A stretch of 64,000 nt of DNA from positions 219,587 through 283,586 of the forward strand of contig NZ_QMKQ01000003.1 of the NCBI RefSeq assembly GCF_003287975.1. Reading direction: 5' to 3'. Below are positions 16,561 to 24,507 of the stretch, piece after piece (position 1 is the first letter of the stretch; each line of letters begins with the position of its first letter). Below the pieces are notes generated by a model, which was given only the letters and a program-made list of their open reading frames with translations, had not been told where the DNA came from and did no database searches. A program made the translations under genes and the position numbers. Source of the DNA: Arthrobacter sp. AQ5-05. GTDB lineage: Bacteria > Actinomycetota > Actinomycetes > Actinomycetales > Micrococcaceae.

Positions 16561-16854
16561 GTGGCTCGTGACGAGCCCGAGGAACCCACCGAGTTCCAAT
16601 GTCATTTGGGGGAGTTGCTTGAAGGGAGGTCGATGACGCTGGTGGAACTGGGCGAGCGGGTGGGTATCGGCGTGGTGAATCTGTCGATCCTCAAGAACAA
16701 CCGTGCCAGGGCGATGCGCTTCTCCACCCTGCAGGCGATTTGCAGGGCCCTGGACTGCGAGGCCGGGGAGCTGCTCAGCTACGCTCCGGCGTGGTGGCAA
16801 GCCGACGGTCGCCTGCCGACCTTGAGCCGGTGGCGTTGCGGCACTACTTCTTGA
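16561..16854 (+). CDS. Small Xre/YozG-type helix-turn-helix protein
   Basis: About 97 residues. The core FQCHLGELLEGRSMTLVELGERVGIGVVNLSILKNNRARAMRFSTLQAICRALDCEAGELLSY corresponds to the small HTH_26 (YozG-like) regulators, which bind DNA as dimers. I use the GTG at 16561; the frame is open back to 16366 but that part does not look coding. These regulators usually sit beside a DUF2975 membrane protein, which is not present here. The C-terminal tail past the HTH overlaps the end of the convergent thioesterase gene by 11 bases and may be an accidental extension. Confidence 0.7.
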   Translation: MARDEPEEPTEFQCHLGELLEGRSMTLVELGERVGIGVVNLSILKNNRARAMRFSTLQAICRALDCEAGELLSYAPAWWQADGRLPTLSRWRCGTTS

Positions 16855-17284
16855 TGTCGATGATCAGGTTGGTGATCCGCAGCGTGCACAGGCGCTCGCC
16901 GGCTTCGTTCTCGATGAGGACCTGGTGGCTGGCCAGGCGCCGTCCCAGGCTGATGGGGGTTGCGGTGATCGTGACGGTCCCTTCGCGGGCGCCCTTGTGG
17001 TGGGTGGCCGAGACGTCCACTCCCACCGCGGACTTGCCCATGGTCGAGGCGTGCTTCACCGCGGCCCATGAGCCAACTGCCTCGCCCACGGCCAGCGAGG
17101 CACCGCCGTGCAGCAGCCCGAATGACTGGCGGTTTCCCTCCACCGGCATGGTCGCCACGACCCGCTGCACCGATTCCTCGATGATCTTGATGCCCATCTT
17201 GATATCAAGCTCGCCCAGGGCAATTTGCCAGACGCCGTCGATGGAGGTTTCCGGGGTGGGCGCGGTAGGGCGCTCTGCGCTCAT
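16844..17284 (-). CDS. Hotdog-fold acyl-CoA thioesterase (PaaI/YbgC-like)
   Basis: A 146-residue hotdog thioesterase with the signature NRQSFGLLHGGASLAVGEAVGS, in which the HGG loop shapes the CoA site and the nearby acid activates water. It hydrolyses an acyl-CoA, likely aromatic, to acid and CoA. The ATG at 17284 has a clear AGGAG eight bases upstream; the longer frame to 17422 runs through the paaZ promoter. It is divergent from paaZ with 113 bases between the starts, so the PaaR-like site there may control both. A second PaaI-like gene lies at 30890-31330. Confidence 0.85.
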   Translation of the reverse strand: MSAERPTAPTPETSIDGVWQIALGELDIKMGIKIIEESVQRVVATMPVEGNRQSFGLLHGGASLAVGEAVGSWAAVKHASTMGKSAVGVDVSATHHKGAREGTVTITATPISLGRRLASHQVLIENEAGERLCTLRITNLIIDIKK

Positions 17285-17366
17285 GCTGCATGTCTCCTGA
17301 GTGTCGAGGCTGTGTGACGCCCGAGGCTCGTGGCGTTCTTCCCCATACTGTACTGTGGTTGCTAAT

Positions 17367-17388
17367 ACTGACCGATCGTTCAGGAAGG
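17367..17388. promoter_or_regulatory. Candidate PaaR operator in the paaZ promoter
   Basis: Starts ACTGACCGATCGTTC and lies directly after a TAATAC -10-like hexamer (17363-17368). It matches 13 of 16 fixed positions of the 22-bp motif that I recall for PaaR of Corynebacterium glutamicum (ACTNACCG, NN, CG, NN, CGGTNAGT). Similar sites precede paaI, paaA and the TetR gene. Confidence 0.55.
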
Positions 17389-17397
17389 ATTTCGTCG

Positions 17398-19527
17398 ATG
17401 ACGACAACTCCCATTGCTCCACTGGTTCCCAGCTTCGTCCAAAACTCCTGGTGGACCCCCTCCGATCCGGACGGCGGGACCCCCGTGCTGGATGCCAACA
17501 CCGGCGAGCTCCTGGCCACGGTCAACAGCGACGGCCTGGACCTTGCAGCCGTCGTCGAGTACGGCCGCACCGTCGGCCAGCGCGAACTGGGCAAGCTGTC
17601 CCTGCACGAACGCGCCCTCAAGCTCAAGGAACTGGCGCAGTTCCTCAACGAACGCCGCGAGGAGCTCTACGAGATCTCCTACCGCACCGGCGCCACCAAG
17701 ATCGACTCGATGGTGGACATCGACGGCGGCATCGGCGTGCTGTTCACCTTCTCCTCCAAGGGCCGGCGCGAACTGCCCAACTCCAACGTCATCCTCGACG
17801 GACCCATGGAAGTGCTCTCGCGCGACGGATCCTTCGCCGGCGAGCACATCTACACCCGCATCCCCGGTGTTGCCGCACAGATCAACGCGTTCAACTTCCC
17901 GGTCTGGGGCATGCTCGAGAAGTTCGCACCCGCCTTCATCGCCGGGGTGCCGACGATCGCCAAGCCAGCCACCCCCACCGGCTATGTCGCCGAGGCGATG
18001 GTGCGCCTGATGGTCGAATCCGGCATCCTGCCCGCCGGTTCCATCCAGCTGATCTCCGGCTCCGCACGGACCCTGCTGGATGTGCTGGACTACCGCGACA
18101 TGCTGTCCTTCACCGGATCCGCCTCCACCGCCTCGGCGCTGAAGGCCCACAAGAACGTCATCGACGGCGGCGTGCGCTTCACCGCGGAGACCGACTCACT
18201 CAACGCGGCCATCCTGAGCCCGGACGCGGTGACCGGCACCCCCGAGTTCGAGGCCTTCGTCAAGGCCGTCACCACGGAGATGACCTCCAAGGCCGGGCAG
18301 AAGTGCACCGCCATCCGCCGCAACATCGTCCCGGCCGCGCTGGTCGACGACGTGGTCAAGGCCGTGGGCCAGCGCCTCGATGCGCGTGTGGTCATCGGCG
18401 ACCCGCGCGCCGAGGGCGTGACCATGGGAGCCCTGGCTTCCCTGGAACAGCTGCGCGACGTGCGCGGCGCCGTCGAGGAAATGATCGCCGCCGGCGGCGA
18501 GATCGCCTACGGAACCCTTGACGCACCTGTGGTTCGCACCATGGGCGGCGAGGAAAAGACCGTCGATGCCGGGGCCTTCATGTCCCCGCTGATCCTCACC
18601 TGGGACGACGTGGAAAACCAGGCCGTGCACAGCCGCGAGGCCTTCGGCCCGGTCTCCTCGGTGATCGGCTACACCGACCTGGACGACGCCATCCACCTGG
18701 CGGCCATGGGCGCCGGTTCGCTGGTGGCCACGGTCTGCACCAACGATGCTGACACCGCACGGATACTGACCACCGGCATCGCCTCGCACCACGGGCGCGT
18801 GCACATGCTCAACCGCGAAACCGCACGCTCCTCCACCGGCCACGGCTCCCCGGTCCCGCACCTGGTCCACGGCGGCCCGGGCCGCGCCGGAGGCGGCGAG
18901 GAGCTCGGCGGCATCCGCTCGGTCAAGCACCACATGCAGCGCACCGCCATCCAGGGCTCGCCCAATATGCTCACCGCCGTCACCGGCGTCTGGCACACCG
19001 GGGCCGACCGCGTCATTGCGGGGGACCCGGAATTCGGCGCCGTCGCCGGTGCCATCCACCCGTTCCGCAAGTCGCTGGCCGAGCTGAAGATCGGCGACGC
19101 CTACGCCTCACCGCTGCGCAAGGTGTCCCTCGAGGAGATCACCGCCTTCGCCAACGAAACCGGTGACACCTTCTACGCGCACACCGACCGCGCCGCGGCC
19201 GAGGCCAACCCGTTCTTCCCCGGCATCGTCGCCCACGGGTACCTGCTGGTCTCCTGGGCGGCCGGGCTCTTCGTCCAGCCCGCCCCGGGGCCGGTGCTGG
19301 CCAACTACGGCCTGGAGAACCTGCGCTTCATCACCCCGGTGCCGGACGGGGACTCGATCCGCGTCACCCTGACCGCCAAGAAGATCACCCCGCGCGTCAC
19401 CGACGATTACGGCGAGGTCGCCTGGGATGCGGTCATCAACAACCAGGACGGCGAGATCGTGGCCACCTACGATGTGCTGACCCTGGTGGAGAAGGAAGAC
19501 ACCACCTACGCCAACTGGGACAAGTAG
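17398..19527 (+). CDS. paaZ: PaaZ: oxepin-CoA hydrolase / 3-oxo-5,6-dehydrosuberyl-CoA semialdehyde dehydrogenase
   Basis: A 709-residue two-domain enzyme of phenylacetate catabolism. The first 530 residues are an aldehyde dehydrogenase (INAFNFPVWG, SFTGS, nucleophilic Cys at about 303 in KAGQKCTAIRR, EAFGPVSSVIGY). The C-terminal part is a MaoC-type hydratase (YAHTDRAAAEANPFFPGIVAHGYLL). The hydratase opens the oxepin ring and the dehydrogenase oxidises the aldehyde formed. AGGAAGGA lies at a good distance before the ATG at 17398; the longer frame to 17290 covers the promoter. All catalytic parts and the usual family length (about 680-710) are present. It stands alone, away from paaABCDE at 48 kb, behind a shared operator. 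Confidence 0.95.
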   Translation: MTTTPIAPLVPSFVQNSWWTPSDPDGGTPVLDANTGELLATVNSDGLDLAAVVEYGRTVGQRELGKLSLHERALKLKELAQFLNERREELYEISYRTGATKIDSMVDIDGGIGVLFTFSSKGRRELPNSNVILDGPMEVLSRDGSFAGEHIYTRIPGVAAQINAFNFPVWGMLEKFAPAFIAGVPTIAKPATPTGYVAEAMVRLMVESGILPAGSIQLISGSARTLLDVLDYRDMLSFTGSASTASALKAHKNVIDGGVRFTAETDSLNAAILSPDAVTGTPEFEAFVKAVTTEMTSKAGQKCTAIRRNIVPAALVDDVVKAVGQRLDARVVIGDPRAEGVTMGALASLEQLRDVRGAVEEMIAAGGEIAYGTLDAPVVRTMGGEEKTVDAGAFMSPLILTWDDVENQAVHSREAFGPVSSVIGYTDLDDAIHLAAMGAGSLVATVCTNDADTARILTTGIASHHGRVHMLNRETARSSTGHGSPVPHLVHGGPGRAGGGEELGGIRSVKHHMQRTAIQGSPNMLTAVTGVWHTGADRVIAGDPEFGAVAGAIHPFRKSLAELKIGDAYASPLRKVSLEEITAFANETGDTFYAHTDRAAAEANPFFPGIVAHGYLLVSWAAGLFVQPAPGPVLANYGLENLRFITPVPDGDSIRVTLTAKKITPRVTDDYGEVAWDAVINNQDGEIVATYDVLTLVEKEDTTYANWDK

Positions 19528-19560
19528 CACCACGCCGCGCGCCCGCGCCGGCACTTCCAT

Positions 19561-19604
19561 TGGCCGGCCGCCTGATTCCCTTCAAGGGTGCAGGCGGCCG
19601 GCCA
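19561..19604 (+). terminator. Terminator after paaZ
   Basis: Perfect 14-bp arms (TGGCCGGCCGCCTG at 19561-19574 and its complement at 19591-19604), 33 bases after the paaZ stop. Confidence 0.75.
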
Positions 19605-19755
19605 TTGCCGTTTGCCGGTGGCCTGCACCGCGGGCGGGGCGCGTGGTGGGCCGCGCCCCGGATGTGAGAAGGTAGCGGGCAGGGGAATGAACCCCCTTCC
19701 GCATGGCCCCCGGCGCCGGTTCGCCCCGCGTGCGTACACGAGGAACGAGGAATCG

Positions 19756-20973
19756 ATGAATGCACCGGTCATCCAGGATGCCAACGCCTGGACCGAACGC
19801 GAACAACTTGAATTCTTCGGTTCGCCGGAGTTCGCCGGGATCCTGGCCGAGGTGGTTCGGCCCATGGGGCTGGCGGATGCCAGGATCACCGTGGCCGAGT
19901 TGCACCACCGGCCCGGGGCGGGGGTCTCAGGGGTCTTCGAGGCCACCAACGGATCCACCACCCTGTACCTGGGAGCAACGGCCGAAAGGCTTGGGACGGT
20001 TCCCGAGGGGACCGTGCACCTGGACAGCGGGCGGGGAAGCGTCATCGTCTGGCTTCACCCGGCCGACCCGCTGCTGCCCGGACTTCCCCTGGCAACCACC
20101 CCGACGCTGGTCGAGGAGCACTGGGGAGGGGGCCGGGTGATTGAGGAACTGCGAACCCTGGCCTATCGACCGCTGCGCCGGGCAGTGATGCTGGCCCGAT
20201 TCGGCGACGGGCAGCAATTGTTTCTCAAGGTGCTGCGCAAGGACGCCGAGCTCCTGCATGGGAAGCACCTGGCGCTGCTGGCCGCCGGAATCCCGGTACC
20301 GATACCGGCGGGGCCGCCGATCGACGGGGTCCTGGCATTTCACCGGGCCCACGGAGTGCCCCTGGCCGAGGACCTTATGCACGCCCCGGAGCTGCCGCTG
20401 GCGCCGCAACACATCATCGGGCTGCTCGACGCGTTGCCGCAGACCCTCCTGGACGTCCCGGCGCGACCGGCTTGGTCCGACCGCCTGGGCTGGTATGGGC
20501 ATGCCGCGCAAACCGCCGTCCCCGACCAGGCCGGAAAGATCGGGGAGCTGCTCACACGCCTGGTCCGCATCCTGGAAACCGCGCACCGCGGTGAGCTGGT
20601 GCCCAGCCACGGGGACTTCTACGAGGCGAACATCTTCGTCGAGAACGGAACCATCACCGGGCTGCTCGACATCGATTCGGCCGGTCCCGGGTACCTGGTC
20701 GACGACCTGGCCTGTTTCCTGGGGCACCTGGCGGTCCTGCCGGACCTGGACGCGCGCTATGGGCGCGTCAACGGCTACTTCGAGCTATATGCCACGGCCT
20801 TCGAGGCGGAACTCGGGAACCGCGGGATCTGCGCCAAGGGGCTGTACGCCCGGGCGGCGTGCGTGGTCCTGTCGCTCGTGGCAGGGGCCCGTGACGAGGC
20901 GAATCCCGACTGGCATGCAGTGGCCCTGGCCCGGTTGGTGTTGGTGGAACAGTTGCTGGTCCGCGCCGAATAA
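19756..20973 (+). CDS. Aminoglycoside phosphotransferase-family kinase
   Basis: A 405-residue protein of the APH/choline kinase fold. The second half has the catalytic loop PSHGDFYEANIFV (HGDxxxxN) and the metal-binding LLDIDSAGPGYLVDDLA; the ATP-side lysine is probably in QQLFLKVLRKD. Members phosphorylate aminoglycosides, sugars, choline or maltose; the substrate here is unknown. The N-terminal 150 residues are unlike standard APH enzymes and may be a separate cap domain. The start ATG at 19756 has GAGG upstream; the frame extends to 19588 without coding look. It is followed by the repeat-protein promoter 16 bases after the stop. Confidence 0.8.
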   Translation: MNAPVIQDANAWTEREQLEFFGSPEFAGILAEVVRPMGLADARITVAELHHRPGAGVSGVFEATNGSTTLYLGATAERLGTVPEGTVHLDSGRGSVIVWLHPADPLLPGLPLATTPTLVEEHWGGGRVIEELRTLAYRPLRRAVMLARFGDGQQLFLKVLRKDAELLHGKHLALLAAGIPVPIPAGPPIDGVLAFHRAHGVPLAEDLMHAPELPLAPQHIIGLLDALPQTLLDVPARPAWSDRLGWYGHAAQTAVPDQAGKIGELLTRLVRILETAHRGELVPSHGDFYEANIFVENGTITGLLDIDSAGPGYLVDDLACFLGHLAVLPDLDARYGRVNGYFELYATAFEAELGNRGICAKGLYARAACVVLSLVAGARDEANPDWHAVALARLVLVEQLLVRAE

Positions 20974-20988
20974 GCCCACGGTGGCGAA

Positions 20989-21032
20989 GATGAGAGCGTT
21001 CTCATCGGGCTCTCCTCTTCGGCTCACATTCA
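20989..21032 (+). promoter_or_regulatory. Promoter with TCTCAT direct repeats upstream of the repeat protein
   Basis: On the coding strand TCTCAT (21000-21005) and TCTCCT (21011-21016) are spaced by 11 bases. Ten bases later is CATTCA (21027-21032), a possible -10. The upstream copy also forms a palindrome with GATGAGA at 20989-20995. The same layout precedes the poly-Asp/two-component operon at 24264. This is the direct-repeat format used by OmpR-type regulators. Confidence 0.55.
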
Positions 21033-21087
21033 TTGGCCATGCTGGAAGCAGATCAAGAGCAAGACAATGAACGAGAGGTTCGCAGCC

Positions 21088-21474
21088 ATGAAGAAGTCAC
21101 GTACGTTTTGGTCCATCACCGGTGCGCTGGGCGTAGTCGCCATCGGAGCGGGCGTTGCAGTCGCCCAGCCGATCGCCCCGGCCAACGAGACCGTGGTCAT
21201 GCAGGAAAGCGCTGCGCAGCACGGATTCTCCTCCGTGGAGCGGGTCGCTGAAAAGGCCGATGCCTCGGCCGCGGTGGCCGACTCGGCACAGTCTGCAACA
21301 TCCGCAGTCTCGGCCAAATCCGCAGTTTCCCCGGTGTCGGCGAAGTCGGCCGCCTCGCCGGTTTCGGCGAAGTCTGCGTTTTCGCCGGTTTCGGCGAAGT
21401 CGGCCGCCTCGCCGGTGTCGGCGGTGTCCCCGATGTCGCCGCAGTCCGCTCCCTCGGCGGCCAGCGCCGCCTAG
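21088..21474 (+). CDS. Secreted Ser-Ala/Pro-X tripeptide repeat protein
   Basis: A 128-residue protein with a signal peptide (MKKSRTFWSITGALGVVAIGAGVAVA, probable cut before QP). After a short linker the chain becomes an almost pure tripeptide repeat, S-(A or P)-X, for about 21 units. A superimposed 9-residue period (SPVSAKSAA) puts a Lys at every third tripeptide. There is no LPXTG motif or membrane anchor, so it should be released or bound non-covalently to the wall. I chose ATG 21088 because GAGAGG precedes it; ATG 21067 is an alternative. Its promoter resembles that of the neighbouring two-component operon. I know of no family for it; a structural or surface-coating role is a guess. Confidence 0.7.
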   Translation: MKKSRTFWSITGALGVVAIGAGVAVAQPIAPANETVVMQESAAQHGFSSVERVAEKADASAAVADSAQSATSAVSAKSAVSPVSAKSAASPVSAKSAFSPVSAKSAASPVSAVSPMSPQSAPSAASAA

Positions 21475-21493
21475 CGGACAGAAGCCAAGACAC

Positions 21494-21535
21494 GCGGCGG
21501 GTGCCGGTTCCATTTCAAGAGCCGGCACCGGCCGC
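21494..21535 (+). terminator. First hairpin after the repeat protein gene
   Basis: 14-bp arms with one mismatch (21494-21507 and 21522-21535), beginning 19 bases after the stop. Confidence 0.55.
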
Positions 21536-21599
21536 CGACCACGCCGACGGGAACCACACCTACTGGGTGGATATCACCTGCAAGTAGGCAAGCAAGGAA

Positions 21600-21642
21600 G
21601 CGTTCCGGCCGGGTGCCCATTTCGGGCATCCGGCCGGAACGC
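21600..21642. terminator. Long hairpin between the repeat gene and the response regulator gene
   Basis: Arms at 21600-21618 and 21624-21642 (CGTTCCGGCCGG core, one mismatch) around the loop ATTTC. It could end transcripts from both sides, since the convergent response regulator gene stops at 21740. Confidence 0.7.
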
Positions 21643-21670
21643 GTCAGGCACGCAAACCGTGCCGGCCCGA

Positions 21671-21697
21671 CCCGCGGGACCCGCGGGGCCCGCGGGG
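21671..21697. repeat. Triple 9-bp repeat CCCGCGGG(A/G)
   Basis: Three tandem 9-base units (21671, 21680, 21689). Each contains the palindrome CCCGCGGG. It is non-coding, just past the 3' end of the response regulator gene. Confidence 0.6.
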
Positions 21698-21739
21698 CGC
21701 AACCTCGCCGGCCGCCCGGGCCCGGTGCCGGACTCCCGG

Positions 21740-22408
21740 CTAGCCCGGTTCCTCGAAGCGGTAGCCCATGCCACGTACCGTGGTGAACCATTCGGCTCCC
21801 AGCTTGTTGCGCAGGTAGCGCACGTATACGTCCACGACGTTGGAACCGGGGTCGAAGTCATAGCCCCAGACCCGGGAGAGCAGCTGCTCGCGGCTGAGGA
21901 CCTGCCCGGGGTTGCGCATGAAGGCCTCGGCCAACCCGAATTCCCTGGCCGAGAGGTCGATCTCGCGCCCGTGCAGACGGGTGCGGCGGCTGCCTGCATC
22001 AAGCTCCAACGGCCCCACGCGGATCACCTGGTCCTCGGGCGCCGCCGCCTGCGGACGTAGCCTCAGCCGCACCCTGGCCAGGAGCTCCTCGAAGCGGAAG
22101 GGCTTGGCCATGTAGTCGTCCGCCCCGCCTTCGAGCCCGGCAACGGTGTCGTCGATGCTTGAGCGCGCGGTCAGGATGATGACCGGGGTATCGACATTGG
22201 TGGAGCGGATCCGCGAGAGCACCGAGAACCCGTCCTCGTCGGGCAAGCCGAGGTCGAGGATGATCAACTCGAAGTCCCCGGTCTGGGCCAGGTAGCCGCC
22301 CTCCTTGCCGGTGTCGGCGACGGTCGGCTGGAAGCCGGAGGACTTCAGTCCCTTGGCAACGAAGGAGCTGATGCGTTCCTCGTCCTCAATGATCAGTATC
22401 CGGCTCAT
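21740..22408 (-). CDS. OmpR/PhoB-family response regulator
   Basis: A 222-residue response regulator. The receiver domain (1-120) has acidic pocket EDEE near residues 8-11, the phosphorylated Asp at about 52 in ILDLGLPDEDG, the switch Thr in ILTARSS and the conserved Lys in YMAKPF. The winged-helix DNA-binding domain follows (LTAREFGL-like LSAREFGLAEAF, SREQLLSRVWGYDFDPGSNVVDVYVRYLRNKL). The ATG at 22408 overlaps the end of the sensor kinase gene by 23 bases. The TCTCAT direct repeats upstream of the operon and of the repeat-protein gene are natural candidates for its binding site. Confidence 0.93.
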   Translation of the reverse strand: MSRILIIEDEERISSFVAKGLKSSGFQPTVADTGKEGGYLAQTGDFELIILDLGLPDEDGFSVLSRIRSTNVDTPVIILTARSSIDDTVAGLEGGADDYMAKPFRFEELLARVRLRLRPQAAAPEDQVIRVGPLELDAGSRRTRLHGREIDLSAREFGLAEAFMRNPGQVLSREQLLSRVWGYDFDPGSNVVDVYVRYLRNKLGAEWFTTVRGMGYRFEEPG

Positions 22409-23903
22409 CTACTTCTCTTTCCAGGCTGGTGGGGATTTCAATGACAAAGGTCGAGCCGACGCCCACGTCGGAGCTGACCCCGACGGACCCGTGATGCGCC
22501 TCGGCGATGGCCGAGACGATATTCAGGCCCAGGCCCGAACCCTCGGTGCGCTTGGAGTTGCGGCCCCGCCCGAAGCGCTCGAAGATCCTGGATTGGTCCT
22601 CGGCCGCGATGCCGACCCCCTCGTCGCGCACCCAGATGCGCAGCACCGATTCCCTGTTGGTGCCATGGGTGATATTGGTTCCCATGGTGATCGTGGACCC
22701 GTCGGCGGAGAACTTCACCGCGTTGGAACACAGCTGCAGCATGGCCTGGGTGATCCGCTGGGGATCGACGTTGGCGGTGGCCTCCACGCGGTGCCCGATC
22801 CGCCAGAACCGCTCGCCCAGCGGGCGGGCCCGGTCCAGCAGCTCGTCCAGCAGCGTGCCGATGTTCGTGGGCACGGGTTGGACGAAGTCGACGCTGTTGG
22901 AGGTGGCCAGGGTGACCAGGTCATTGATCAGCAGGGACATCCGGTCCAACTCGGCCAGGGCGATGTCCCGCGACTGGTCCACGTCCACCGGATCCGACCG
23001 GTCCATGAGTTCGAGATGCCCCTGGATGATGGTCACCGGGGTGCGCAGTTCGTGGCCCACGTCGTCAAGCAGCTGCCGCTGGGAGACCATGGCGTTTTCC
23101 ACGCGGTCCAGCATGGCGTTGACGGTGATCGTCAACTCGGCCAGGTCGTCGCGCCCGACGACCTCGATGCGCTGGGACAAATCGGATTCGGAGATCTTCC
23201 GGGCCGTGTCGCGCAGCAGCGCCACCGGGCGCAGGAACCTGCCCACCAGCAGCCATCCGGCGGTTCCCGCGGCCAGCAGGATGACCATCCCCACCACCAT
23301 GTACATCACGAAGCCGCGGTTCAGTGCCTGCTTCTCGGCCGCGTAGTCGTAGGCGAAGACCAGGTGTGCCGGGGTCCGGGGCTGTGTGACCGTTAGCGGG
23401 ATGCTGACCGCGCGATAGGTGGACTGGCTGGTCGGCACGGTCTGCAGCATGATCTTCTCGTCCGGGGCCTCGTGCGCCGCCCAGGCGACGAATCCCGGGT
23501 CGTTTTCCAGGCGGGTCTGCACGACCTCGGGGGCCGTCCAACGCACCTTCTGGTTGACCAGGCTCAGCATCCCCTCGTGCCGTGCCGGCAGGGTTTGCTG
23601 CATCGCGGTGTACAGCAGCACCTCGGCCGTGAGCGGTTCGGCGGCGGTCGCCAGGTCCGAACTGTGTGCGGCCAGCACCTGGAACTCCTGGACGCTGCGC
23701 TTGAGCGAGTCGTCGATGCGGGCGTCCATGGTCTTGACCTGCAAGAGGTAGACCACGGTTCCGGTGACGGCGAAGGCCAGGGTCATCAACCCGAGCATCC
23801 CGGCCAGCACCCGGGTGCGGACGGCGAACCCTCGGCGGGCAAAACGGGTGCCTTCGGGCGCGGAGGCAAGTTGTTGGGCGAGCTCGGGAATCCTAATCAT
23901 CAT
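22386..23903 (-). CDS. Sensor histidine kinase
   Basis: About 505 residues. Layout: short cytoplasmic N-terminus, TM1 at 31-54, an extracellular sensor domain of about 140 residues, TM2 at about 197-220, HAMP at 216-270, dimerisation domain with phospho-accepting His at about 284 in DVGHELRTPV, and a GHKL ATPase (NAVKFS, DEGVGI, GSGLGLNIV). The start overlaps the stop of the poly-Asp protein gene (ATGATTAG), which ties the two translationally. The sensor domain has no obvious known ligand-binding fold. The kinase appears complete, and its partner is the next gene. Confidence 0.92.
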   Translation of the reverse strand: MMIRIPELAQQLASAPEGTRFARRGFAVRTRVLAGMLGLMTLAFAVTGTVVYLLQVKTMDARIDDSLKRSVQEFQVLAAHSSDLATAAEPLTAEVLLYTAMQQTLPARHEGMLSLVNQKVRWTAPEVVQTRLENDPGFVAWAAHEAPDEKIMLQTVPTSQSTYRAVSIPLTVTQPRTPAHLVFAYDYAAEKQALNRGFVMYMVVGMVILLAAGTAGWLLVGRFLRPVALLRDTARKISESDLSQRIEVVGRDDLAELTITVNAMLDRVENAMVSQRQLLDDVGHELRTPVTIIQGHLELMDRSDPVDVDQSRDIALAELDRMSLLINDLVTLATSNSVDFVQPVPTNIGTLLDELLDRARPLGERFWRIGHRVEATANVDPQRITQAMLQLCSNAVKFSADGSTITMGTNITHGTNRESVLRIWVRDEGVGIAAEDQSRIFERFGRGRNSKRTEGSGLGLNIVSAIAEAHHGSVGVSSDVGVGSTFVIEIPTSLEREVDEPDTDH

Positions 23904-24264
23904 CGTCCCCGTCGTCGTCATCTCGATCGTCGTCGTCGTCATCGTCATAGGCCTTGGACGGCGGCAGCGGCTTGACCGGCGCCGACTTGCCGGGCAGGAC
24001 CGTGGGCTTCTTGGACGGGGGGCTGGTCGAAGGCCTGGTCGATGTTGAAACCGATGGCGTTGGCGTGGGCACGGCCGAGGGGCCGGGTGTCGCGGATGTC
24101 GGTGACGGGGTGGCGGGCGCGGTGCCTTGCTCGATCGTGATCCCCGGGCCCAGGTTCACCGCCGGCGGAGCCGAAAGTTCCAGGGCAACCACGTAGGCGC
24201 CGAAACCCAGTGCCAAGAGCGCCGCCAGCGTGGCCACGATCTTGCCGATCTTTCCCAATCCCAT
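23893..24264 (-). CDS. Membrane-anchored Pro/Thr/Ser-rich protein with a poly-Asp tail
   Basis: A 123-residue protein with one N-terminal membrane helix (KIVATLAALLALGFGAYVVAL), a Ser/Thr/Pro-rich extended stretch of about 50 residues and a C-terminal tail of about 17 Asp broken by one Arg and one Gly. With a positive N-terminus the tail should lie outside the cell. Acidic runs of this kind can bind Ca, Mg or other cations or basic polymers. It opens the operon with the sensor kinase and response regulator and its stop overlaps the kinase start, so a role in sensing is likely. I know of no named family. The start at 24264 lies at the predicted transcription start, so the mRNA may be leaderless. 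Confidence 0.72.
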   Translation of the reverse strand: MGLGKIGKIVATLAALLALGFGAYVVALELSAPPAVNLGPGITIEQGTAPATPSPTSATPGPSAVPTPTPSVSTSTRPSTSPPSKKPTVLPGKSAPVKPLPPSKAYDDDDDDDRDDDDGDDDD

Positions 24265-24271
24265 GACCCCA

Positions 24272-24304
24272 AGTATGGCCGAGATTGATGAGACCCAAAT
24301 GAGA
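24272..24304 (-). promoter_or_regulatory. Promoter with TCTCAT direct repeats upstream of the two-component operon
   Basis: Read on the minus strand: TCTCAT (24304-24299), five bases, TCTCAT (24293-24288), ten bases, CATACT (24277-24272), then seven bases to the ATG. Spacing is identical to the copy upstream of the repeat-protein gene. Confidence 0.55.
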
Positions 24305-24507
24305 GCGAGCCCATGTCGGCGTCGTTTCCCGCAAGAGTGCCCCGACAACCGGCCTGCCCGGGCACCGCAGGGGAGGCCGCCGCCCGGCTCCGGCTCATTG
24401 ACAGGGGCCCGGGGAAGGTCGACCCTGAGGACTGGGACGGCACGGGAAATCGTGGCGGTGGGCGCACGGGGTTGGTTCAGGGGCAGGGCTACGCGAGGGG
24501 AACCACA

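Noticed and set aside
21475..21588. A possible C-terminal coding tail (ending DGNHTYWVDITCK) in another frame after the repeat-protein gene
   Set aside because: It looks protein-like at the end and could mean a frameshift in the repeat, but it lies in the terminator hairpins and lacks a start. Without relatives I cannot support it.
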